Below are positions 9,407-17,045 of a DNA stretch of 64,000 nucleotides, piece after piece. Made by a program: the position numbers and the translations under genes. This DNA is from Flavobacterium limnophilum (lineage in GTDB: Bacteria; Bacteroidota; Bacteroidia; Flavobacteriales; Flavobacteriaceae), in NCBI RefSeq assembly GCF_027111315.2, contig NZ_CP114289.2, forward strand, positions 620,001 through 684,000, given 5' to 3'. Positions within the stretch are counted from its first letter, which is position 1, and each line of letters begins with the position of its first letter. The notes under the pieces were generated by a model, which saw only the letters and a list, made by a program, of their open reading frames with translations, did no database searches and was not told the DNA's origin.

Positions 9407-10324
9407 TTATATCACTAATTTAGCCGTTTCTTTAGCTATTCCAATGGTTGCTATTGACCCACTATTAAATCTCAAAAAGTCGGATTCAATTCCATCGCTG
9501 AAAATTACGCCACTTGTTGGCATTAACGATTCAATGGTCAACTTGTTTTCTGTTTTTATGATTCCTGCTGTTATTCCAATTTGTGTTCTTATACTTTGAA
9601 AAGGCTCTCTAACGGCAAAAAGTAATTCATTTTCATTGAGTTTTGGTCTTTTTGGTTTCAAATTTTTTTCAAATAATCCCGTGATTCCATACGACATGTT
9701 AAAGATGGAACTTAACCAACCCGTTGCGCCAGCTGAAGTAGAAACTATTAAACCACTCGATGATTGTTCCTCAATATTATTGTTGAAAGCTATTTTATAT
9801 TTGGCAGAAATATGGGTTGATGCCCCAATAAACAAATCATTGAAAGCCAAAAGGCGTTGGCCGTCATTGAGCTTTGCTTCCGCAAAACGCATTGTTTTTG
9901 AATGGTATTGATTCGTGATTACATTTTCAACGCCACCTATAAAAGTATTCGTGTCGAATGGAAGCAAGACACCATCGTATCTTTCTTTGTCTGGATTTAC
10001 GGCAATAATCGGGAGGTTTTTAGAGTATTTGGCGGTGTTTGCCACAAGCCCATCTTGTCCAATAACAATGATTAATTGGTTTTCTGAAAAAATAAAGGAT
10101 GAAACAAAATTTCTTTCCACGATTTTGTTTTTGATGACTTTTGACAGCTGTAGTTGCAACGATTGCAATGAGTTTTGAAAAATTTCATTTTCAATTTCGT
10201 AATCGTTGAAGTTTCCTCCAAGTCTTTCAATATAAAATTTTGCTTGCGCTTTGGTATTAAATCTTTCGATTAATACTTCCAATCGTGTTTTGTTTTTTAC
10301 AATTATCGCATATTCAATATTCAT
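9407..10324 (-). CDS. NAD kinase-like (diacylglycerol/NAD kinase fold) protein
   Basis: 305 residues. Residues about 82-205 follow the NAD-kinase pattern: GQDG (89-92) replaces the usual GGDG, NDLFIGAS (162-169) corresponds to the NE/ND motif, and SSSGLIVSTSAGATGW (188-203) is the substrate loop. The N-terminal 70 residues are not part of that fold. NAD kinases phosphorylate NAD to NADP; with the altered first motif the substrate here is uncertain. It starts 6 bp after the SPFH gene, so they form an operon under the promoter-like element at 11376-11445. This is very unlikely to be the housekeeping NAD kinase. Confidence 0.75.
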   Translation of the reverse strand: MNIEYAIIVKNKTRLEVLIERFNTKAQAKFYIERLGGNFNDYEIENEIFQNSLQSLQLQLSKVIKNKIVERNFVSSFIFSENQLIIVIGQDGLVANTAKYSKNLPIIAVNPDKERYDGVLLPFDTNTFIGGVENVITNQYHSKTMRFAEAKLNDGQRLLAFNDLFIGASTHISAKYKIAFNNNIEEQSSSGLIVSTSAGATGWLSSIFNMSYGITGLFEKNLKPKRPKLNENELLFAVREPFQSIRTQIGITAGIIKTENKLTIESLMPTSGVIFSDGIESDFLRFNSGSIATIGIAKETAKLVI

Positions 10325-10330
10325 CTTTTT

Positions 10331-11338
10331 TTATTTCTCGTTCAACAAAGAATCCAATAAATCGGGACTTATGTTTAAGTTTCCAATTTTATCGGCATTT
10401 TCTGCCAACTGTCTAAAAGCAAGTGAAATATTGAATTTCGGGTCAGGATTATTGTTCAAAGCCGTCAATATTTTCCAATCGATATCTTTGTATGGTTTCA
10501 AAGTTGCCTCAATCACATAACCTTGGGTTTCCGCTTCTATTTTGTCATTTTCTGTTTTCTCTTCGATTAATAGTTTTCTTTGATTTTCCACAGAAATATC
10601 AGCTTCCAATTTCATTTCCCGCAACTTTCTGTCGTTTTCGGCCTTTATAACTTCCGATTCCATTTTCTTTTCCGTGATTTGCTTTTGCTTTTCTTCAATA
10701 GCAATTTCAGTATTTAGTTCGGTTTCCTTAATTTTTCTTTCTTGCTCTACGGCAAAATTTCTTCTTTCATAAATGGCTTGATCCGCTTCCTGTTGCAATT
10801 TTTCCCTGGTTTCGGTTTCCAATGCTCTCGACATTTCTGGAGTTGCCGATATTGCCAAAATATTGGCTCCCAAAATTTCTATTCCCAGCATATTTATGGC
10901 GGTAGAATTTTTCAATCCTTCAATAATACTTTCTTCAATCGTTTTTGCCGAACGGATGGCGTCTTTTAGTTTTATCCCATGAATAAAAGAAGAAGTTGCC
11001 GTTTGGGCCTCATTGATTAGTCTTTGGTTGAGTTTTTCAATATCGTTCTTTTTGTATTGTCCATTATCTTGAACAGTAAAATCCAGCACATCCGACAATG
11101 TTTTAGGATTTGTAATTTTATAGCTTATTTGTCCTTGAATTGTAACCGTTTGATAATCGTTAGTTGATTCACTGAATATAAATGGCAAATCATTACTTCC
11201 CATTGGAATGGCTACAATGGAACTATTTGGCGAAAAATAGAAAAACGAAAGTCCACGACCTTCTCTTTTTATGTTTCCATTTTTAAAATGCAAAACATAA
11301 GTCATTGCATCAAATTTTATGTGTTTAAATCCAAACAT
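10331..11338 (-). CDS. SPFH/Band 7 domain protein
   Basis: 335 residues. The first about 170 form an SPFH (stomatin/prohibitin/flotillin) domain, with the family's TVTIQGQISYKITNP and later LGIEILGANILAISATPEM segments. Residues about 180-285 are a long charged coiled coil rich in Glu, Lys and Gln, typical of oligomerising flotillin-like proteins. There is no transmembrane helix, so membrane association would have to be peripheral or through the partner. A short C-terminal domain follows (about 290-335). It is the promoter-proximal gene of a pair with the NAD-kinase-like protein, which suggests a scaffold plus effector arrangement. Confidence 0.85.
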   Translation of the reverse strand: MFGFKHIKFDAMTYVLHFKNGNIKREGRGLSFFYFSPNSSIVAIPMGSNDLPFIFSESTNDYQTVTIQGQISYKITNPKTLSDVLDFTVQDNGQYKKNDIEKLNQRLINEAQTATSSFIHGIKLKDAIRSAKTIEESIIEGLKNSTAINMLGIEILGANILAISATPEMSRALETETREKLQQEADQAIYERRNFAVEQERKIKETELNTEIAIEEKQKQITEKKMESEVIKAENDRKLREMKLEADISVENQRKLLIEEKTENDKIEAETQGYVIEATLKPYKDIDWKILTALNNNPDPKFNISLAFRQLAENADKIGNLNISPDLLDSLLNEK

Positions 11339-11375
11339 ATATATTTATTTTAGTTTTTATATTCTTTTTTATTTT

Positions 11376-11445
11376 ATTCAAAACTAATGATTTTACTTAC
11401 AGAAACCTAATAATTCAAGAAATAAATTATTGATAATCTGTTATT
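11376..11445 (-). promoter_or_regulatory. 70-bp promoter-like element with hairpin, copy A (upstream of the SPFH operon)
   Basis: 59 of 70 positions match copy B at 13667-13736. On the minus strand it holds an inverted repeat (AATAATT/AATTATT), an invariant AGGTTTCTGTAAG core and a Bacteroidota -7 box, TAGTTTTG, about 40 bp before the SPFH start codon. The two copies differ at two stem base pairs, and both partners changed each time so pairing is kept. Confidence 0.6.
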
Positions 11446-11460
11446 GTTACATCGGTTGGT

Positions 11461-11608
11461 TTGCCGTGTTTAGACATTGCGAGGAATGACGCAATCGCAT
11501 TTGTTGCTCACGAAATGGGTACAGAATGCAATTATGCTAACTGTGTTGGGGCATATCAGCGCGGTCGGGTTTTTGTTTGTGTTCAAGAGAGGAACGCTCG
11601 CGTGGGAC
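11461..11608. repeat. REP-like intergenic sequence
   Basis: Contains ATTGCG-AGGAATGA-CGCAAT (11477-11496), a short hairpin of the 'cattgcgaggaatgacgcaatc' type that recurs between genes in many bacteria. The rest of the stretch is GC-richer than its surroundings and has no supported ORF. Confidence 0.5.
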
Positions 11609-13576
11609 TTAATTATTTATTATTTTTTTTATTTCTGATACCCATTCAATTTCATAACCCATTAAATAATCGGAATCAGATATTTCTAAATATTTTTTTG
11701 CAAAATTTAATTTATTGCTTCCATAATTTTTATTGAAGAATGTTTTTAAAATGTCTTTTTCTGAATCCCTCAAGTCTAATGCATTTTTCGAATAAACAGA
11801 TTCTTTATTTATATTTTTTTCCTCTAAAAGAGGAATTAGTTCTTCGTTTTCAGAACTAAAAAACTTAAGTGTCTCTATAAAAATTTCTGAGTTCAATGAA
11901 TCTTCGATTGTTGTTACAGTTGTCAAATCTGAATTTACATCACATAGAATGGAATTGTCTTTTTTATTAAAAACCAATCTTTTAAAATGAAGATTTTTAT
12001 TTGATATAGCCGAATCCACATTGATACGATTCTCATCAGTATCTATTAAACAAATAATTTTACCTTTTTTATCGTAATCTGAATCTTTAAAAGGGCCAAG
12101 TAAATAATTGTAAATTTTCATAACCTCTTCATAACCACCCACCGGTAAAACCCGAAGTTTTTTGTTTGTAATCTCTTCTTGAAAGAAATTTTCAAAATAT
12201 ATTTTTTCTGATGAACCTTCACATATTATCCAATTATATGGAGGGTCTTGAATAATTGATATTATAATTGATTGGATTAAATCATTATAAGATTTGATTC
12301 GATAATCAATAGATAAAGGACCTTTAACTTTTGCTTTTTTATGTCTTTCCTTTTCCTGTTTTATGAATTCTCTAAAATTTGATAAACTAAAAAAATCTAT
12401 AGTTATTTTATTATCTAAACCTTTGTTAATTGAGGTTGCTGTTCCTTGGGTTACAATTGGAAGAAAACCATACCAATGAGTTGTAATTAGTATTTGATGA
12501 TTTTCTTTGGCTATTTCTATTAATTTTTCAAATTGTTCGTAGCAATTACTAATATGTAAAGATGATTCAGGTTCATCAATTGCTATTATTAAATTTGTAG
12601 TTCTATCTGAGTTTTGCTTTAGAAATGAATAGGCTAAGTCAATTAAAGCTTTTCTTTTTTCTCCTGAACTTAATTCATTAACGGCAATTGTTTTTGATGA
12701 ATTTGGAATTTTTTTGTTTAATACTTTTATAGAAAAATAAGACTCTATAATTCTAGAAACCAAATCGGGCATTGTTAAACTGTCTTTGGACTTTCCCTTA
12801 TATTTATATGTTCCTAGTACATCTTCAATATTTTCTACAAATTTATCTAAGTGATCATTAATGGTTTTTATAGTTTTTTTAGTTATAGCATTTTCTATTT
12901 CAATTTGTATGTTTTTGTCCATTAATCTTTGCATATCCTGAGTCTCTAACTTGGTATAAGTTTGAACGTCTGTTTCCACAGGGATATATAGGTAAGAATA
13001 ATGTGAAATAATATATTCATAAAAACCTGCGAAGTATTCTTCTAGTTCTTTTTCTTCATATTTTTTATATGGTTCATCATTTATAAAAGAAAGGGTATTT
13101 TGATATGATCCAAAAAAACACTCACTTGATTTATATTTTCTGCCTACCAATAATAAAAAATAATCATAAGGATTTACTTGAGTTTTTAATAGATCTCGAT
13201 GGTTATAAAATTCCTTTATAGTCTCAATATTTTTGTTATCAGAAGTATTCCAGAGATAATCTGATAAAAAAACAGCTTTTTTATATGACTCTTGATCAGC
13301 TTTAAGAATGTTTCTTAATTTGCTTTTATGGATTAAAAAAATTGGGATAATGTGAGGACTATTTTCACCTGAGCTTCCTTCAGCTTTTGCTTCAAAATTT
13401 ATTGACCAGTCTGTGAAAGGTTTTTTATTAAAGAAACAATCTAAAGATTCCAAAATTGAACTTTTCCCTGCGCCATTTTCCCCTAAAATACTTGAAAATT
13501 TGGTTCCGTCTGACAATGGGATATAGTTTAATCCTTTATATATTTTGTAGTGTCGAATTATTAAAGATATAATCAT
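11609..13576 (-). CDS. OLD-family ATP-dependent nuclease (ABC ATPase + TOPRIM)
   Basis: 655 residues. The N-terminal ATPase is split in the ABC/SMC manner: Walker A GENGAGKSS (32-40), signature LSSGEKRKA (302-310), Walker B IIAIDEPESS with D334-E335, and an H-loop ITTHW with H367. The C-terminal part (about 447 on) is TOPRIM-like: E453 in IICEGSSEKIYF, then LIDTDEN with D512 and D514, the expected metal ligands. This is the architecture of class 1 OLD nucleases, several of which act against phages. It is AT-rich, stands alone and has its own promoter-like element upstream. Anti-phage activity is inferred from family and context. Confidence 0.82.
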   Translation of the reverse strand: MIISLIIRHYKIYKGLNYIPLSDGTKFSSILGENGAGKSSILESLDCFFNKKPFTDWSINFEAKAEGSSGENSPHIIPIFLIHKSKLRNILKADQESYKKAVFLSDYLWNTSDNKNIETIKEFYNHRDLLKTQVNPYDYFLLLVGRKYKSSECFFGSYQNTLSFINDEPYKKYEEKELEEYFAGFYEYIISHYSYLYIPVETDVQTYTKLETQDMQRLMDKNIQIEIENAITKKTIKTINDHLDKFVENIEDVLGTYKYKGKSKDSLTMPDLVSRIIESYFSIKVLNKKIPNSSKTIAVNELSSGEKRKALIDLAYSFLKQNSDRTTNLIIAIDEPESSLHISNCYEQFEKLIEIAKENHQILITTHWYGFLPIVTQGTATSINKGLDNKITIDFFSLSNFREFIKQEKERHKKAKVKGPLSIDYRIKSYNDLIQSIIISIIQDPPYNWIICEGSSEKIYFENFFQEEITNKKLRVLPVGGYEEVMKIYNYLLGPFKDSDYDKKGKIICLIDTDENRINVDSAISNKNLHFKRLVFNKKDNSILCDVNSDLTTVTTIEDSLNSEIFIETLKFFSSENEELIPLLEEKNINKESVYSKNALDLRDSEKDILKTFFNKNYGSNKLNFAKKYLEISDSDYLMGYEIEWVSEIKKIINN

Positions 13577-13666
13577 TTATTTATTTTATGACTTTCGATT
13601 AGTTTTGATTTTGTACTCCCTATTATTAGGAAGATTGTTGTTGTTTATGAATAATTTCAAAAAACT

Positions 13667-13736
13667 ATTCAAACCTATTGATTTTCCTTACAGAAACCTA
13701 GCAATCCAATAAATAAATTGCTAAAAATCTGTTATT
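13667..13736 (-). promoter_or_regulatory. 70-bp promoter-like element with hairpin, copy B (upstream of the OLD gene)
   Basis: Second copy of the element at 11376-11445, in the same orientation. On the minus strand it has the stem AGCAAT/ATTGCT, the invariant AGGTTTCTGTAAG core and a -7 box TAGGTTTG, about 95 bp before the OLD start codon. The remaining spacer (13577-13921) shows nothing else I can support apart from the start region of nnrD. Confidence 0.6.
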
Positions 13737-13921
13737 TACATTTATAGTGACTATTATTTATTCCTTTGAAGTAATCTCTCCTTGCTACATAGGCTGCTTT
13801 TGTTGTCAATTTCGTTAAAATCTGCAACGAAATCGAGTGAAATTTGCGAAGAAAATAAAATAGGGTCTTTAAACGGAGAATCATTTAATTTTTGTATTTT
13901 TAAACGAACAAATTTTATGCA

Positions 13922-14773
13922 ATGAAGCCAGCAATACTCATCAATAAGTCTGAAATTCTCAAAAGATACAAACCCATTAACCCCAAAACCCACAAAGGGA
14001 TTCAAGGTCACGCCTTGATCATTGGAGGCAGTTACGGCAAAATAGGAGCGGTGACTCTTTCCTCCAAAGCCTGCTTGAAAACCGGTTGCGGCTTGGTCAC
14101 GGTGTTCATTCCAAGATGTGGTTACAAAATCGTGCAAACCGCCAATCCGGAAGTGATGGTCTTGACGGATGCCGCAGTGAAATACATTTCCAGAATAGGC
14201 TTTGATTTTATTCCGCAAGCCATCGGGATTGGGCCCGGAATTGGCCAGGAAATAGAAACCCACAATGCCTTGCACCGCTTCGTGAAAACCAACGAGATTC
14301 CTTTGGTTATCGATGCCGACGGCCTGAATATATTGTCGCAAAACAAACAATGGATGTCGTTTTTACCGGAGAAAACCATTCTGACCCCACACCAAAAAGA
14401 ATTGGAACGCCTCATCGGCCAATGGGATTCGGATGCCGATAAAATCGAAAAAACCATCGCTTTCAGCAAACAGAACAATCTTGTCATCGTGATGAAAGGC
14501 GCTCCCACCAAGATTTTTGACGGCGACACCATCTATGAAAACACGACCGGAAACGCTGCCTTGGCCACTGCCGGAACCGGAGATGTCCTCACGGGAATGA
14601 TCACGAGTTTGCTGGCACAATCCTACGAACCCATCGATGCGGCCATTATAGGCGTTTACCTCCATGGACTCACTGCCGATATTGCCCTGCCGGAAACGGG
14701 TTATCAGGCGTTCCTCGCTTCGGACAGTATCGAGCATATCGGGAAGGCTTATTTGAGTTTGGAGGAAAAATGA
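13922..14773 (+). CDS. nnrD: ADP/ATP-dependent NAD(P)H-hydrate dehydratase
   Basis: 283 residues forming the ribokinase-like NnrD (YjeF C-terminal) domain. Visible hallmarks are [19 protein letters not shown] near the N-terminus, [20 protein letters not shown] and the nucleotide-site [17 protein letters not shown]. The enzyme repairs hydrated NAD(P)H, working with an epimerase domain. Here the epimerase half (NnrE) is absent, so the protein is a stand-alone dehydratase rather than the usual YjeF fusion. It is divergent from the OLD gene. Confidence 0.92.
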   Translation: MKPAILINKSEILKRYKPINPKTHKGIQGHALIIGGSYGKIGAVTLSSKACLKTGCGLVTVFIPRCGYKIVQTANPEVMVLTDAAVKYISRIGFDFIPQAIGIGPGIGQEIETHNALHRFVKTNEIPLVIDADGLNILSQNKQWMSFLPEKTILTPHQKELERLIGQWDSDADKIEKTIAFSKQNNLVIVMKGAPTKIFDGDTIYENTTGNAALATAGTGDVLTGMITSLLAQSYEPIDAAIIGVYLHGLTADIALPETGYQAFLASDSIEHIGKAYLSLEEK

Positions 14774-15021
14774 TCACTTTCCTTTGGAAAAGTGTGATTA
14801 AACACATTTTTTCGTTTGAAAAAGTGTTGTGTTTTACATTTTTTCAAATCAATAAATGTATATCACATAAGGTCATTTAAGTTGGGATAAATATGTAAAA
14901 TCCGTGTTTTTCCGTTTCATCTGTTTCATCCGTGGGCTATATTCACGGTAATGACGGAAGAGATTCAAAATGTAACAAGCTTTAATCATTTAGAAGTACA
15001 AAGTTTAAGAATTGTTATTTG
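14774..15021. repeat. Intergenic spacer with degenerate dispersed-repeat relic
   Basis: An imperfect hairpin (ATCACTTTCC/GGAAAAGTGTGAT) directly after nnrD may serve as its terminator. At about 14911-14936 the text CCGTTTCAT-CTGTTTCAT-CCGTG shows a 9-bp period, typical of degraded dispersed repeats in Bacteroidota spacers. Confidence 0.35.
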
Positions 15022-15029
15022 TAAGTTTG
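15022..15029 (+). promoter_or_regulatory. Promoter -7 box for the HipA-like/DUF3037 pair
   Basis: TAAGTTTG matches TAnnTTTG, 19 bp before the HipA-like start codon. Confidence 0.5.
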
Positions 15030-15048
15030 TAGTTCATAAAGTTGTACC

Positions 15049-15843
15049 ATGAAAAAAGCACTTGAATTAAGAACCGTAAATGTAACGCGCTACATTTCGC
15101 CGTTGCGGGAAGGCGGTTCGTTGCCCGCTTTGGCTGAGGCAGATGACGATTTTAAATATGTTTTGAAATTCAGGGGTGCTGGACACGGTGTAAAAGCACT
15201 GATTGCCGAGTTGATAGGTGGAGAAATTGCCAGGGTTTTGAATCTGAAAATGCCCGAATTGGTGTTTGCCCATCTCGATGAGGTTTTTGGACGTAACGAA
15301 GGGGACGAAGAAATCCAGGATTTATTACAAGGTAGCCAAGGCCTAAATCTGGCACTGCATTTTTTGTCGGGCGCCATTACTTTTGATCCCGTAGTCACGC
15401 AATTGTCTCCTGAATTGGCTTCGAAAATAGTTTGGCTGGATGCTTTTATTACCAATGTAGATCGTACGTTTCGCAATACCAATATGCTGATTTGGCACAA
15501 AGAATTGTGGTTGATAGATCACGGAGCCTGCCTTTATTTTCATCATTCCTGGTCCAATTGGGAAAAGCACGCCCAAAGTCCTTTTGCATTGATAAAAGAC
15601 CATGTTTTATTGCCGCAAGCGAGCGAATTGGCAGCAACGGATCTTCTTTTTAAAAAGTTGCTCACCAAAGAAATACTGCAGGACATTGTCAATTATATTC
15701 CAGAGGATTGGTTGCATTGGGAAGATACCGATGAAACTCCGGAAGAAATAAGAGCCGTTTACTTCAACTTTTTGTGGACGAGATTGAACCATTCCCAAAT
15801 TTTTATAAATGAAGCCCAAAATGCAAGAGAAAAACTTATATGA
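15049..15843 (+). CDS. HipA-family kinase-like protein
   Basis: 264 residues, shorter than E. coli HipA (about 440), lacking the N-terminal subdomain. The kinase core is readable: YVLKF with K40 as the probable ATP lysine, NVDRTFRNTN (136-145) giving the catalytic D138 and metal/ATP asparagines N143 and N145, and LWLIDHG with D157. In the superfamily such kinases phosphorylate glutamyl-tRNA synthetase or other proteins. No HipB-type antitoxin is adjacent. Instead the gene overlaps a DUF3037 gene, a pairing that recurs in bacteria, so the DUF3037 protein may be its partner. Whether it is a toxin is unproven. Confidence 0.8.
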   Translation: MKKALELRTVNVTRYISPLREGGSLPALAEADDDFKYVLKFRGAGHGVKALIAELIGGEIARVLNLKMPELVFAHLDEVFGRNEGDEEIQDLLQGSQGLNLALHFLSGAITFDPVVTQLSPELASKIVWLDAFITNVDRTFRNTNMLIWHKELWLIDHGACLYFHHSWSNWEKHAQSPFALIKDHVLLPQASELAATDLLFKKLLTKEILQDIVNYIPEDWLHWEDTDETPEEIRAVYFNFLWTRLNHSQIFINEAQNAREKLI

Positions 15844-16204
15844 ATATGCCGTTATTCGCGTTGTGCCAAAAGTAGAACGAGAAGAATTCCTGAATGTAGG
15901 CATCATTCTGTTTTGCAAAAGAGCCAAATTCATAAAAATGCTTTACACTGTCAATGAAGCAAAATTAGTATTGTTTTCGGAAGATTTTGATTTGGAACAA
16001 CTGGAATTGAATTTATCCTCTTTTCAAAAAATTGCTCACGGAGGCAAAGCAGGCGGGCCTATTGGCGAGTTTGACATTGCATCCCGTTTTCGGTGGTTGA
16101 CCGCTATCCGAAGTTCGGCGATACAAACTTCGCGACCGCATACGGGTTTGTGTACCGATTTGGAAGCAACCGTTCAGCGCTTGTTCAATGAATTGGTTTT
16201 GTAG
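15809..16204 (+). CDS. DUF3037 domain protein
   Basis: 131 residues from the first ATG. The second ATG, at 15821 (MQEKNLYEYAVIRVVPKVER), matches how DUF3037 proteins usually begin and is the more likely start. The conserved part is YEYAVIRVVPKVEREEFLNVGIILFC, followed by RFRWLTAIRSSAIQTSRPHTGLC. Function unknown. It overlaps the end of the HipA-like gene by 35 bp (23 bp from the second ATG), implying translational coupling and a joint role. A terminator follows. Confidence 0.85.
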   Translation: MKPKMQEKNLYEYAVIRVVPKVEREEFLNVGIILFCKRAKFIKMLYTVNEAKLVLFSEDFDLEQLELNLSSFQKIAHGGKAGGPIGEFDIASRFRWLTAIRSSAIQTSRPHTGLCTDLEATVQRLFNELVL

Positions 16205-16246
16205 CTTATAAAAAGAAAATCCCATAAATCATTTAGGTGATATTTT

Positions 16247-16274
16247 AAAATCTGCGAATTCGCAGATTTTTTTT
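16247..16274 (+). terminator. Terminator after the HipA-like/DUF3037 operon
   Basis: Perfect palindrome AAAATCTGCGAATTCGCAG extended by ATTTT and a T-run, 43 bp after the DUF3037 stop. Confidence 0.8.
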
Positions 16275-16361
16275 AGGTTTCTGACTAAAATGTTTTTTAA
16301 ATTTTATTCGTGTATTGTGTTGATAATCAAGTTTTTTATGGTTGCTTTGATGAAAATTTTT

Positions 16362-16369
16362 TACCTTTG
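16362..16369 (+). promoter_or_regulatory. Promoter -7 box for the SYLF gene
   Basis: TACCTTTG (TAnnTTTG consensus), 37 bp before the start codon; a TTG at 16342-16344 sits at a plausible -33 distance. Confidence 0.5.
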
Positions 16370-16406
16370 AGTAAAGAAATTTCACATTAATTTAATTTAT
16401 ATAATC

Positions 16407-16946
16407 ATGAAAAAAATTCACATTATTTGGGTATTGGTAATGGCTTGTGTCCTAAACATGACGTCGATGTTTGGACAATCGGAGTCCAAAAAGAATAAAA
16501 TTATTGCCGACAGCCATACGGCAAAGGCGGAGTTTATCAAGAAGGACGCTCTAATGAAGGGACTTTTTGAAAACGCTTATGGTTATGTCATCTTCCCCAA
16601 TGTTGGAAAAGGTGGTGTAGGAGTAGGTGGTGCATCCGGAAATGGCGTGGTTTATGAGCATGGCGTGATGATTGGCATGGCTAGTTTGTCGCAAGTGAGC
16701 ATAGGGTTTCAAGCAGGTGGTCAAGCTTATCGAGAAGTGATCTTTTTTGAGTCCAAAAAAGAAATGGATCGTTTTAAAGACAGCCGATTCGAGTTTTCTG
16801 CCCAGGCTTCAGCAGTAGCCGCTAATGCAGGAGCCTCGGCAGATGCCAAATATGCCAATGGCGTTATGGTGTTTACCATGGAAAAAGGAGGACTCATGTA
16901 CGAGGCTTCGATTGGTGGACAGAAGTTCAAGTTTAAAAAAATGTAA
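16407..16946 (+). CDS. SYLF (YSC84-type) lipid-binding domain protein, secreted
   Basis: 179 residues with a signal peptide (about 1-23, ending FGQ). The mature protein is a SYLF/YSC84 domain: AYGYVIFPNVGKGGVGVGGA, then IGFQAGGQAYREVIFF and a C-terminal GLMYEASIGGQKFKFKK. SYLF domains bind phosphoinositides in eukaryotes; bacterial members are periplasmic or surface proteins of unclear role. Single-gene unit with its own promoter and a shared terminator. Confidence 0.88.
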   Translation: MKKIHIIWVLVMACVLNMTSMFGQSESKKNKIIADSHTAKAEFIKKDALMKGLFENAYGYVIFPNVGKGGVGVGGASGNGVVYEHGVMIGMASLSQVSIGFQAGGQAYREVIFFESKKEMDRFKDSRFEFSAQASAVAANAGASADAKYANGVMVFTMEKGGLMYEASIGGQKFKFKKM

Positions 16947-16985
16947 GTCTTTGAGCAATAATCTCGACTAGGGGAGATTTGACAT

Positions 16986-17023
16986 AAAAAACGGCTGAAA
17001 AATTATTTCCAGCCGTTTTTTTT
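16986..17023. terminator. Bidirectional terminator between the SYLF gene and thrC
   Basis: AAAAAACGGCTG and CAGCCGTTTTTT form a 12-bp stem. Located between two convergent genes, it can serve both. Confidence 0.85.
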
Positions 17024-17045
17024 ATTTTAAAACAGGTATTGAATA

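Noticed and set aside
11529..11545. TTATGCTAACTGTG near the end of the OLD gene as a PARIS-type boundary repeat
   Set aside because: Shares only GCTAAC, no inverted partner was found upstream of the OLD gene, and orientation relative to the gene is opposite.
13754..14350. Minus-strand 198-codon frame over the nnrD start
   Set aside because: nnrD has full family motifs on the plus strand; this is its shadow.
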